Shown here one piece after another: positions 53,982 through 62,466 of a stretch of DNA of 64,000 nt (position 1 is its first letter; the number at the start of each line of letters is the position of its first letter). Source of the stretch: CAWJMN01 sp963844055 (GTDB lineage: Bacteria; Planctomycetota; Planctomycetia; Pirellulales; Pirellulaceae); assembly GCA_963844055.1 (NCBI GenBank), contig CAWJMN010000002.1, forward strand, positions 124,001-188,000. Reading direction: 5' to 3'. The position numbers were made by a program, and so were the translations under genes. The notes below the pieces were generated by a model. That model was not told the origin of the DNA. It did not search any database and saw nothing but the letters and a program-made list of their open reading frames with translations.

Positions 53982-55909
53982 TTGGTCGATACAGCCAAGA
54001 GTTATTACAACCTGAACATCAAGAAACGATTCTGAAGCTGGATCAGGAGGTAATCGACACAGGAACTGCCAAGCAACTGGAAGTCGCCTCCACCATCAAT
54101 GAGGAGCAGCGCGTACTCAAGCTGCAGGTAAGCCCACTTCGCAATGCTTTTCGTGATATCACAGGCGTGATTATCTTTGCAGAAGACATCACCACCGAAC
54201 GCAATGCGAAGCAATCGCTCGCCAACAGCGAACGTCGCTTTCGCAACTACGCGGCCAGCAGTCCAGTGGGACTTTTCGAACTCGACCGCGAAGGCTTTAT
54301 CATCTATGCCAACCAGCGGATGTGTGACCTCACCGGACTTACGCAGGAAGAGATCCTTGCTCGCGAAATCCGAAAAAGGATTCACCCCGATGACCTGGAA
54401 GCAACCGAGGCCGCTTGGCAGAAGTTCCAGTCTTCCAGTGTTGACTGGACAGAGCTCTCCTATCGCATCCTCCATCCTGACGGCCGTGTGACGCATCTGA
54501 TTGCGCCTACCACGGCGCTACGCAACGAAGCAAAAGAAATTACCGGGTATATCGGTAGCGCTATTGATGTCTCGTTGCAAAAAGGGGCAGAGCGAGAACT
54601 CTATGCCAGTCGCGAACGGTTTCGCACGTTGGCCGAAGGTGCGCCCATCGGCATCTTCGAACTGGACCTCAGCTCCTGCTGCACCTTTGTCAACGAAGAG
54701 TGGTCAACCATCACGGGCCTAACCCACGCACAAGGACTCGGCCTAAATTGGCTTACAGCCATCTATCCCGATGATCGAGAAGCGATCTCACAAAAAATCT
54801 TTCACTCCATCAACAGCCTTCAGCCAGAATACGAGCACGAAACTCGCTTGCTTCGTCCCGATGGAACGATTGCATGGGTCGTCGTACGCATGTCCATCGT
54901 GCGCGGCGACGGACACACGGTCACTGGATACATCGGAACCCTCACCGACATCACCCTTCAGATGGAGGCTCGAAAGCACCTCGAAGAGGCCAACGAGATC
55001 CTGGAGCAACGCGTTAAGGAACGCACCAGCGAGCTTGAACGAGCCAACGCTTTGCTCAACACCGAAATGTCGGAGCGTGCTCGCGCGGAAGATCGACTAC
55101 GGATGAAGCAGGCGGCATTGTCTCACGTTTTGCGAGTTAGCACCCTGGGAGAACTTACCACCGAACTCACCCATGAGCTCAATCAGCCGCTACACGCGAT
55201 ATCCACCTATGCTGGTGGTCTGTTGCGGCGGGCCAGCCATTCCCAGCTGTCCCCCCAGGACATTATTAAGCCTGTCCAGCAGATTGTCGTCGAAGCCAAC
55301 CGGGCAGCCGAATTGATTCGCCGTACCCGGACTTTTGCGGTCCGCCGCGAAACACACCTCCAAAGCATGAATGTGGCCGACGCCATCCGAGAGGCAATTG
55401 GCCTGCTCGCATTTGAGGCCCGGCAGCGGTCCATCACGGTGGAAACAAATCTTCCCACCTATTTGCCCCCCGTCATGGCAGATGCCGTGCAAATTCAGCA
55501 GGTTCTTGTTAACTTAATTCGAAATGCATTTGATTCCGTCAGCTCCCCAGGTGCGATTGCCCCCCGTGTAGCTGTTTCGGCCGTGATACGCCATTCCGTG
55601 ATGGTCGGGCCAGTTCCCCCCAAGGATGAAGGCTTGCCAATAAAGCCGGTAACAACGCTGGATGGCTGCTCCCACGTCGAAATCCAAGTGCGAGACTTTG
55701 GCACTGGGCTAACGCCCGAACTGCTAGAAAAAGTGTTTGATCCGTTTGTTTCCAGCAAGCCTGATGGTTTAGGGTTGGGCCTAACGATTAGCCGGTCGAT
55801 TGCCGACGCCCACCGTGGTAGGCTAACGGCAGAGAATCTTCCCGACGGCGGGGCTATTTTCCGCTTCCTAATTCCTTATTCTGAGAATCCCTCCCATGAT
55901 GAGTCCTGA
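53954..55909 (+). CDS. Multi-PAS sensor histidine kinase, C-terminal fragment
   Basis: This 651-residue frame carries the rest of the sensor kinase. It has the end of the first PAS domain, two full PAS domains (about 95-210 and 215-345, with FELDREGFIIYANQRMCDLT and FELDLSSCCTFVNEEWSTIT), a coiled linker (VKERTSELERANALLNTEMS), and the kinase core. Phospho-accepting His407 is in LTHELNQPLHAIS. ATP-binding N, G1 and G2 boxes are VLVNLIRNAFDSV, VRDFGTGLTPE and DGLGLGLTISRS. The family resembles FixL/DctB-type kinases. It overlaps the FixJ-like regulator gene by 14 bp, a strong sign of a cognate pair. The gene has a single-base deletion upstream of 53954. Confidence 0.88.
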   Translation: MLGTTINEMIGRYSQELLQPEHQETILKLDQEVIDTGTAKQLEVASTINEEQRVLKLQVSPLRNAFRDITGVIIFAEDITTERNAKQSLANSERRFRNYAASSPVGLFELDREGFIIYANQRMCDLTGLTQEEILAREIRKRIHPDDLEATEAAWQKFQSSSVDWTELSYRILHPDGRVTHLIAPTTALRNEAKEITGYIGSAIDVSLQKGAERELYASRERFRTLAEGAPIGIFELDLSSCCTFVNEEWSTITGLTHAQGLGLNWLTAIYPDDREAISQKIFHSINSLQPEYEHETRLLRPDGTIAWVVVRMSIVRGDGHTVTGYIGTLTDITLQMEARKHLEEANEILEQRVKERTSELERANALLNTEMSERARAEDRLRMKQAALSHVLRVSTLGELTTELTHELNQPLHAISTYAGGLLRRASHSQLSPQDIIKPVQQIVVEANRAAELIRRTRTFAVRRETHLQSMNVADAIREAIGLLAFEARQRSITVETNLPTYLPPVMADAVQIQQVLVNLIRNAFDSVSSPGAIAPRVAVSAVIRHSVMVGPVPPKDEGLPIKPVTTLDGCSHVEIQVRDFGTGLTPELLEKVFDPFVSSKPDGLGLGLTISRSIADAHRGRLTAENLPDGGAIFRFLIPYSENPSHDES

Positions 55910-56516
55910 AGCTGCCACCGTTTTTGTCGTCGATGATGACCCGGGTGTGCGAAAGTCCATTAGCTGGCTGCTGGAAGGCGAAGGGCTATCAGTAAGGACC
56001 TTCGCAGATCCTGCGGAGTTTTTGGAAAAGATTACCACCGCTGACCGGGGCTGCATCATCTCGGATTTCCGCATGCCGGTGATGAACGGCCTGGAGCTCC
56101 ACGCAGCGCTGCGAGCGATTGGGATCCGCTTGCCGATGATCGTGATCACAGGCTTTGCCGACGTGGAAACTTGCCGCCGGGCATTCCACGCGGGTGCATT
56201 AGACTTCCTTGAAAAGCCTGTCAGCAACGAGCAACTTATCAGCCGTGTCCATGAGGCAATCGCCCTCGACCGATCAACGGATACTGATACACGCGATCAC
56301 AACCGCGTGGAACAGATGCTGACCAAGCTGACCCCTCGAGAGCGCGAGGTGATGGATCGCCTTGTAAAGGGGAAATCCATGAAACAAATTGCCGTTGAGT
56401 TTGGAGTAAGCATTCAAACCGCTTCCAAGCATCGAATTCGCATTCTCGAAAAGCTAGAAGTTGCCAACGACATCGAGCTGGTCCGGCTAATCATTGGCAC
56501 GCACGCTCACACCTAG
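55896..56516 (+). CDS. FixJ-type response regulator
   Basis: This 206-residue regulator is the likely partner of the MASE1-PAS kinase. The receiver domain (1-125) has VFVVDDDPGVRKSISWLLEG, phospho-acceptor Asp57 (IISDFRMPVMNG), and Lys at LEKPVSNEQL. The LuxR-type DNA-binding domain (about 140-205) carries LTPREREVMDRLVKGKSMKQ and SIQTASKHRIRILEKLEVAN. The start ATG 55896 overlaps the 3' end of the kinase gene by 14 bp; ATG 55899 is also possible. In this family, phosphorylation leads to dimerisation and DNA binding. The targets are unknown. Confidence 0.93.
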   Translation: MMSPEAATVFVVDDDPGVRKSISWLLEGEGLSVRTFADPAEFLEKITTADRGCIISDFRMPVMNGLELHAALRAIGIRLPMIVITGFADVETCRRAFHAGALDFLEKPVSNEQLISRVHEAIALDRSTDTDTRDHNRVEQMLTKLTPREREVMDRLVKGKSMKQIAVEFGVSIQTASKHRIRILEKLEVANDIELVRLIIGTHAHT

Positions 56517-56936
56517 GGGGACAACCCATTCTAGGCGGGCAAATCCTACCGCATGCGAATTTATCAACTGCACTTTGCGGCAATTATCGGCGATAATTCA
56601 TTCACCTTCACTGCTGCTTTGGGAAGTCTTGCAGATTTGCCCCTACAAGCTTTACCGGGTGGCGTCAAAGGTGAAGGAAAACATCCGTCGATTGGGATCA
56701 GCATCTTGCCCCGTTGATCTTGATCGACGGAAATTTTTTGCCATCAAGTGCGCGTGCAGAACTCCGCAGCCTCTTTCGCACTTCTCGTTCGGCAATCCTC
56801 GACAAAACCTGTTTGTTGCTGCGGTTGATTTGCTGCTGGCCGCATCCACGTCTTAGAGGCACCTCGCAAAATCCTCCCTGGGTATACTAATCGCTGATAC
56901 GGTTACCAAACCCATGTGGCAATAAGTAGCGATTTT
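56517..56936. other. 420-bp gap between fixJ-like and gluQ genes
   Basis: It holds a TATACT box at 56882-56887 about 50 bp before the gluQ start, but no good -35. A short frame at its left end runs on from the regulator gene without any conserved-looking feature. No gene is supported. Confidence 0.4.
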
Positions 56937-57931
56937 ATGGCGGACCCTCGTTTGTCACCTCCGGTAGGACGGCTCGCTCCCTCTCCCACCGGCGCACAGC
57001 ACATTGGCAACGCTCGAACGTTTCTGATTGCCTGGCTTTCGCTGCGTAGCTCTGGGGGCAAGGTGATCCTGCGGATGGAAGATATTGATTCCCCCCGCGT
57101 TAAAGTCGGCGCAGCCGAACAAGCCTACGAAGACCTTCGCTGGCTAGGGGTCGATTGGGACGAAGGACCGGATCGCGGTGGACCGCAGGGCCCGTACGTG
57201 CAGACCGAGCGCATCGAACTCTACCAGTCATTGTTGCACCAACTGCAACAGGCAAACCAGGTTTACCCCTGCTTCTGTTCTCGCAGTGATGTGGCAGCTG
57301 CCGCCAGCGCACCCACGTAGGCAATGAAGGGCCACGTTATCCCGGTACGTGTGCCTATCGCGTTGCGACCGACAACCAGATCAATGATTCACAGCAAACC
57401 TTCAGCTGGCGTTATCGCACCACGCCAAGTCCAACCCCCGATCAATTCCTTGACCTGATTGCCGGCCACCAAACCTGCCATGTTCATGAAGAGCTAGGCG
57501 ACTTTGTCGTCTACAAAAGCGACATGACCCCGGCCTATCAACTGGCTGTGGTTGCCGATGATCATGCGATGGGCGTCACCGAAGTAATCCGCGGCGGCGA
57601 CCTGCTCCCCAGCACGTTTCGACAGCGGGCCTTGTACCAGTTCTTCGGCTGGGTCCCACCCGACTTTGGACACGTTCCCCTGGTGGTGGGACCTGACGGT
57701 CGACGGCTTGCCAAACGCCATGGAGATACGCGACTAGCTACGCTGCGAGAATGCGGCGTTCGCCCAGAGCGACTTGTAGGCTGGCTGGCAAGCTCGCTCG
57801 GCTGGATCGAGAAGCCCGAAGAAATTGCTGCCCACGAACTACTACCCCATTTCTCGCTAACGAACATAAAAAAAGGCCCGCAGGTTTTTGGTCCTGCGGA
57901 CCTGGAATGGCTATTAAAGTCAGCTCACTAG
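56937..57931 (+). pseudogene. gluQ: Glutamyl-Q tRNA(Asp) synthetase, frameshifted
   Basis: GluQ-RS attaches glutamate to queuosine in tRNA(Asp). It has the catalytic domain of glutamyl-tRNA synthetase without the anticodon-binding domain. The class I HIGH-like motif is in RLAPSPTGAQHIGNART, followed by RMEDIDSPRVKVG. The zinc-binding part YPCFCSRSDV is present. The KMSKS-like motif lies in RLAKRHGDTRLATLRECGV in the second half. After AASAP the frame stops at 57318-57320, while the expected HVGNEGPRYPGTCAYRVA is found one frame over. The whole span is 3n+2, fitting loss of one C in the ccc at 57312-57314. It is either a sequencing error or a damaged gene. Confidence 0.9.
57868..57902 (-). terminator. 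Rho-independent terminator of the MFS gene, inside gluQ
   Basis: On the minus strand, ccgcagg pairs with cctgcgg (57893-57899 with 57878-57884), extended by a further two pairs past a mismatch, with an 8-nt loop and seven T. It lies in the last codons of the convergent gluQ gene. Confidence 0.88.
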
Positions 57932-57941
57932 GGCAAGCGGA

Positions 57942-59618
57942 CTATTCGTCAAAGGCTTCTGGCTTGGGCTCTGGCAGGAAGAAGCAAGCGATGCTGCCGA
58001 TCAAGTACATCGACGTTCCTACAATCGCAGCCGCGTATGCCATCTTGGTTGGACTAATCCCACCATCCGGCATTGCTTCACCAGGAATGAAGCTGACCGT
58101 CGCTAAAAAAGTCACCACCGCTGCCATCGAGGTACCGATCAAACGGCCACCGATATTGGCTGCAAAACTTTCCCCCGTACCACGCAAGTGAACTGGATAT
58201 ACCAGCGGCAAGTAATTCCCCCAGAAGCTCAACTGAGCCACCGTGCAGAAACCTGCCAGGAACATCCCCACATAAAGCAGCGACAAATTATTGATCGCTG
58301 CATAGCCAAACACCAAAGGAATGATGATCAGCCCGGGAATCTGGAAGATCCGCAGCAGCGATCGACGGCTCACCACCACTACGGCTAAACCCGCCAGAGC
58401 AAAACGCCCAACTAAGCCACCAATCTCTTGAACTTTCGTCACTTCCGCAGCCGTCTTACGTGCCACCGTATCACTGATGGCCTTCTTCTCCATAGGAGTT
58501 AGCGGCTTGCCCGCTTCATCGGCCTTGGCAACCGCTTCCGCAACGGCCTTCTTTTGCTCCGCCTGCACTTCAGGGAGGCCAGGCACAATACCAGGTATTT
58601 GCTGAATCGATCCAAAGGCGGCACCGAGGCTGCAAGCAAACATGATGGCTGTAACGATCGTCGTCTTACGCAAGTTTGGTGCAAACAATTCGGCAAAGCT
58701 CGGACGACGCAGCTTGCCCGAGGCCAACTTCTCTTGCCAGCTATTCGACTCTGGCAAAAACGGACGAACCAAAATCAATGGAATCGCCGGCAGAACCCCC
58801 GACATCAGCGTGTAACGCCAAGCAGCCTTATGATCCGCTATCTCACCACCAAAGAAGTTCAGGAACGATGGCAGGTGAATGTCTGGTAGATACACATAGG
58901 GGATTTTTATTCCAAAGAAAAGCGAAGCAGGCTCGCCTATCGACCAAGCCGACGCACACGCGTACGCCAACGCCACTAGCAAACCGCCCACAGACGAAAA
59001 CGCCTGCGTATATCCCAGAACCTTCTCCCGCTGAATCGGATTGTCAAAAAGCTCTGCCAGCCATGCCACTGCTGCCACAAACTCCACGCATACGCCCACA
59101 AACACCAAGCAGCGGAAGAAGAGCAGCATATACAGCGACGTCGAAAATCCGGCCGCAAATGCCCCAAACGCGTACAGCAGAATACTCCAGGTCAAAACCC
59201 GGCGGCGTCCAAGTCGATCTGTCAAATAACCACCAAGTAGCCCAAATACACCACCACAAATTGCCGGCAGGAAAAACATCGCCGATTGCCAAAACCTAAC
59301 GAACTTTGTTCGCTTTACCGCAGCGGCCTTCGCAGCCTCAGGCGAAGGTGCTGGAGGTGCCGCCGTAGCCGCAGCAACGCTCGCTTCTCCTGCTTTTTCG
59401 TCTGCAGGCTTCCCCGCATCGGCAACAGGTTTCTTTGCAGCCGCTTCTTTCGCCTGTTGTTGACCGTAAAACTCACGCACGGCATCCGGAATAATCAGCG
59501 GAGCCATCAGCAGTTCATACGTATCAAACGCAAAACCGATCGATGCAATGATGCAAATGAGCCACTGCACGGCCGTCAACGGGCTTGCAGTTTTGCCAGA
59601 GTGTGATGGAGCAGACAT
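57942..59618 (-). CDS. MFS transporter with Ala-rich loop inserts
   Basis: This is a 558-residue major facilitator superfamily protein with about 12 helices. TM1 region: VQWLICIIASIGFAFDTYEL. The conserved loop 2-3 motif is GLLGGYLTDRLGRRRVLTW. Two loops carry low-complexity inserts: about 60 residues between TM1 and TM2 (Ala/Lys/Pro-rich) and about 45 residues in the second half (KKAVAEAVAKADEAGKPLTP), before the VGRFALAGLAVVVVSRR helix. The substrate is unknown; sugar or organic-acid transporters are closest by pattern. ATG 59618 (MSAPSHSGKTASP) is used; a longer frame upstream has no conserved sequence. Its transcript ends at the terminator in gluQ. Confidence 0.87.
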   Translation of the reverse strand: MSAPSHSGKTASPLTAVQWLICIIASIGFAFDTYELLMAPLIIPDAVREFYGQQQAKEAAAKKPVADAGKPADEKAGEASVAAATAAPPAPSPEAAKAAAVKRTKFVRFWQSAMFFLPAICGGVFGLLGGYLTDRLGRRRVLTWSILLYAFGAFAAGFSTSLYMLLFFRCLVFVGVCVEFVAAVAWLAELFDNPIQREKVLGYTQAFSSVGGLLVALAYACASAWSIGEPASLFFGIKIPYVYLPDIHLPSFLNFFGGEIADHKAAWRYTLMSGVLPAIPLILVRPFLPESNSWQEKLASGKLRRPSFAELFAPNLRKTTIVTAIMFACSLGAAFGSIQQIPGIVPGLPEVQAEQKKAVAEAVAKADEAGKPLTPMEKKAISDTVARKTAAEVTKVQEIGGLVGRFALAGLAVVVVSRRSLLRIFQIPGLIIIPLVFGYAAINNLSLLYVGMFLAGFCTVAQLSFWGNYLPLVYPVHLRGTGESFAANIGGRLIGTSMAAVVTFLATVSFIPGEAMPDGGISPTKMAYAAAIVGTSMYLIGSIACFFLPEPKPEAFDE

Positions 59619-59840
59619 AGGGTCCCGATTAGCCAAGGGAAGGTGGGAAGAAATGCGGTGGGATACGATCCAAAACCAGCCATTTGCCATGGGCGGGGTG
59701 CCCCTAGCAAAGGTCGCATTATAGCCGTTACAAAAACGGCGAAACAGCCACGATTTACAGAATATCGGGCCGAAAAATCGCCCCCGTGACCTGTCCTGGC
59801 AATGGCGTTGCTTCCAAGCGAATCGCAACGCTCACATTCA

Positions 59841-60413
59841 CTATTCCAGCGGCGAAACAATCTCCAAAAGTTCAATCGCTGGCTCACCATCGCAATAGAT
59901 CAGCGCCGTACGTCCATAGGTCACCAGCGGCTGGTCAATCTGAAACAGCTTTTGCAGGTCCTTGCCAGGAACGACCTTCCAAAGTGCTACTAGCTGCACT
60001 TCCCGCATCACCTGGTGATTGATCAGCACTCGCCCCAAGGGAGTCTGCTCGGCTTCAATCTCTTGCCGAACCGGTGCCGAAAGGCAGGTGACATCCAAAC
60101 GAGGAATGCCAAACTGGACCGGTCGGCCATCACTCTGGCGTGAAAGAACGATCTTCCGCGAATAGTAGTGCCCATCCCGTCGAGATTGCAGCACCGCCAC
60201 ATCAACGGGCGAACGGTGGTAGGCTTCCACCGTTTCGGTCATGTGCTCACTGTGCGCGAGTAGCTTGCGAAATGGCTGCGGCACTTCCGCTTCTACCACA
60301 CGGGTAAAGGAACCAAGCTCTCGCGGATCGCTGTAAAACAGCGAAATCAGCTCCGCCAGGTTTGGCCAATCACCGGCGGCAACTTCTGCCGCACGAGAAG
60401 TTCCCTGAGCCAT
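59841..60413 (-). CDS. Chorismate-lyase-like protein (UbiC-like fold)
   Basis: This 190-residue protein has the pattern of the chorismate pyruvate-lyase fold: QPFRKLLAHSEHMTETVEAY, DVAVLQSRRDGHYYSRKIVL, PVQFGIPRLDV, and APVRQEIEAEQTPLGRVLIN. The two key features of the fold (an Arg that contacts the substrate in a loop, and the PLG turn) seem present. Chorismate lyase makes 4-hydroxybenzoate and pyruvate. The start ATG 60413 shares its A with the stop TAA of the DUF116-prenyl synthase gene (TAATG), so the two are translationally coupled. I infer a link between an aromatic acid and a polyprenyl diphosphate, as in quinone synthesis, but this is not proven. Confidence 0.62.
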   Translation of the reverse strand: MAQGTSRAAEVAAGDWPNLAELISLFYSDPRELGSFTRVVEAEVPQPFRKLLAHSEHMTETVEAYHRSPVDVAVLQSRRDGHYYSRKIVLSRQSDGRPVQFGIPRLDVTCLSAPVRQEIEAEQTPLGRVLINHQVMREVQLVALWKVVPGKDLQKLFQIDQPLVTYGRTALIYCDGEPAIELLEIVSPLE

Positions 60414-62335
60414 TAGGAGTTTGCCGCAACAGTAGGAAGGGAAATCCCAGAAAGCTGCACCGCCTGAACCGGTGCCGGCTCTGAACGATTGCCCTCGAGG
60501 ACAGAATCGACCAAGTAGTACATCAGCCGTCGCAACTCTTCAGGATTCAGCTCATCGGCAATGGCTTCCGCACGCTGCTGATGCTTTTCAACCAACTTGG
60601 CCGCTTTTTCAAAGACGCCTGCCTCGATGTAAAGCTGACGCACACGCAACACCCGCTCCTTTGCAGAGCGAGTATCGGTCGTCACTAATGCCAACAGCTC
60701 TTCTTGCTGTGCTGGCTTCAAACCTTCCAAGGCCAATGCCCACAAAACGGTTGGACGACCACCCAGGATGTCGCCACCAGCAACTAGCTTATTGAAGTTG
60801 TCGCCATTCCAATCGGCGAGATCATTCAGGATCTGGAAAGCAATTCCCAGGTTCCTTGCATACTGCCGAATGGGCTCACGATAGGCATCCACCGGACCTG
60901 CCAAACGGATGCCAGAAAACAGTGCGGCTTCAAACGCTGGCGATGTTTTCAAAGCGTAGATCTTCAACGCATCGATCGGCTTGAGGCGTTTATCCCGTGC
61001 ATCACGCCACAACAGTTCCGCCCCCTGCCCCTCTGCCAAACGCAAATGCGACTCGGCCAAGTTGTCCAAAACGTCCGCCACCACGTCCGCGCCAAGCGTC
61101 TTGGTCTCTCGGCTTACAAGGCGATACCCCAGCCCGATGAGATAGTCACCCACATTGATGGCCGTAGCCGTACCGAACCGACGATGCACCGTCTCTTCGC
61201 CATAGCGATAGGCATCATTGTCTTGAATATCATCATGCACGAGCGAAGCTTTATGAAATGCTTCAATCGACATGGCAGTCCGACGAATCGCGTCAGGGAG
61301 CGAATCCAAGTAGGCTTGCCCACCTGCTTCTGTCCCCTTGCCCCCCGTCATTGCATCGTAGACCGAGAGCGTGATGAAGGGACGTGCGTATTTGCCCCCC
61401 TTCCCCAGGAAGTCGTAAGCAATCGCTTCGGTGGCTGCAATCGGATCGAGGCCGGCAGCACCCACTTCGGCCAGGCTCTTGCCGCCACGTTGCCGTGGAA
61501 GAATGCGTTCTAACTCTTCGGGCTTGAACAAGTTGGAAGCGGCCCGCATCAAATGCACATAGCTGGCAGTTTGCTGCGCAGGGACGGCTTCTTCGACAGG
61601 CTTGGTCATCTTGACCAGGTCCATCACCCAATCATCATCCACGCTGGTATTGCGGCAGTCGCTAGAAAGTAGCGGAACCGCCATGCAGGGAATACCGGCG
61701 AGCAGAATCTTGTCGATCGCCTTTTCCAAAACATTCAAACAGGCGACACCCACAATGGCATCGACATAGCCACTGACGATGATCTTCAGCACGATGGGGG
61801 AACCTTCCGCCACCAATACCTTGTATCCCATTTCGTCCGCTACGCCGCGAAAATCGGCAATGCTACAAGCGCCACACTTTTTGCACTCCAACCCAAACTC
61901 GTCGTAATCGGCAGGACATCCCTCGGCATGCTTTAAGCAGTGAGGAAGCAAGAACAGACGGCGAGAAGGAGGAACAGCCGCAACTTGATCGCGCCAAAAC
62001 TCACTAGCAAACACCACCATCATCCAGCCGACATACCCCTCAGGAAGCCCTTCTTCCGCCAGCATATCGCGCACAACCTTTTCCATTTCATCTTTGGAAA
62101 GGGGGCGTGACTTATCGAGCGTTGCGGTGACGTCGCGACACTTCTTTTGCAGACGATCACGAAGCTCACGCTCCGGCGGAACGTCCTTCAAATGCGACGT
62201 ATTACGACGCTTGCTACGGCGTGGCGCATCATTGGCCAGCTCGGGAGGCACAAAGTCTTCACTCGAAGCTGGTTCGGATTGACCGAAACCAGTGCTTGGC
62301 TTGGAAGACGACGAAGAAAGCGAGGCAGCGTCCAA
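60413..62335 (-). CDS. DUF116-polyprenyl synthase fusion protein
   Basis: This 640-residue protein joins two domains. Residues about 85-250 form a DUF116 domain with cysteines at Cys133, Cys140, Cys151, Cys154, Cys157 and Cys199 (LECKKCGAC; VGVACLNVLEK), likely a metal or Fe-S site. Residues about 295-610 form a trans-polyprenyl diphosphate synthase with the first Asp-rich motif DDIQD (368-372; LVHDDIQDNDAYRYGEETVH). In the second motif the first Asp is replaced: NDLAD (504-508). The N-terminal 60 residues are polar. Typical synthases keep Asp at both motifs, so activity may be altered. It lies between the cyclase-like gene and the chorismate-lyase-like gene on the minus strand. Confidence 0.88.
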   Translation of the reverse strand: MDAASLSSSSSKPSTGFGQSEPASSEDFVPPELANDAPRRSKRRNTSHLKDVPPERELRDRLQKKCRDVTATLDKSRPLSKDEMEKVVRDMLAEEGLPEGYVGWMMVVFASEFWRDQVAAVPPSRRLFLLPHCLKHAEGCPADYDEFGLECKKCGACSIADFRGVADEMGYKVLVAEGSPIVLKIIVSGYVDAIVGVACLNVLEKAIDKILLAGIPCMAVPLLSSDCRNTSVDDDWVMDLVKMTKPVEEAVPAQQTASYVHLMRAASNLFKPEELERILPRQRGGKSLAEVGAAGLDPIAATEAIAYDFLGKGGKYARPFITLSVYDAMTGGKGTEAGGQAYLDSLPDAIRRTAMSIEAFHKASLVHDDIQDNDAYRYGEETVHRRFGTATAINVGDYLIGLGYRLVSRETKTLGADVVADVLDNLAESHLRLAEGQGAELLWRDARDKRLKPIDALKIYALKTSPAFEAALFSGIRLAGPVDAYREPIRQYARNLGIAFQILNDLADWNGDNFNKLVAGGDILGGRPTVLWALALEGLKPAQQEELLALVTTDTRSAKERVLRVRQLYIEAGVFEKAAKLVEKHQQRAEAIADELNPEELRRLMYYLVDSVLEGNRSEPAPVQAVQLSGISLPTVAANS

Positions 62336-62466
62336 GCGTTGATCTCTCTAGCGAAGCAGGCAGGAATTCAAAGGTGGGTCCATCAGCGGAATCGGTTCGT
62401 CACGACCGTGCGTAGCAATCATACATGCCCGCAGCCCGAAAAGCTTGCCACAATCTCGCGGCAACT

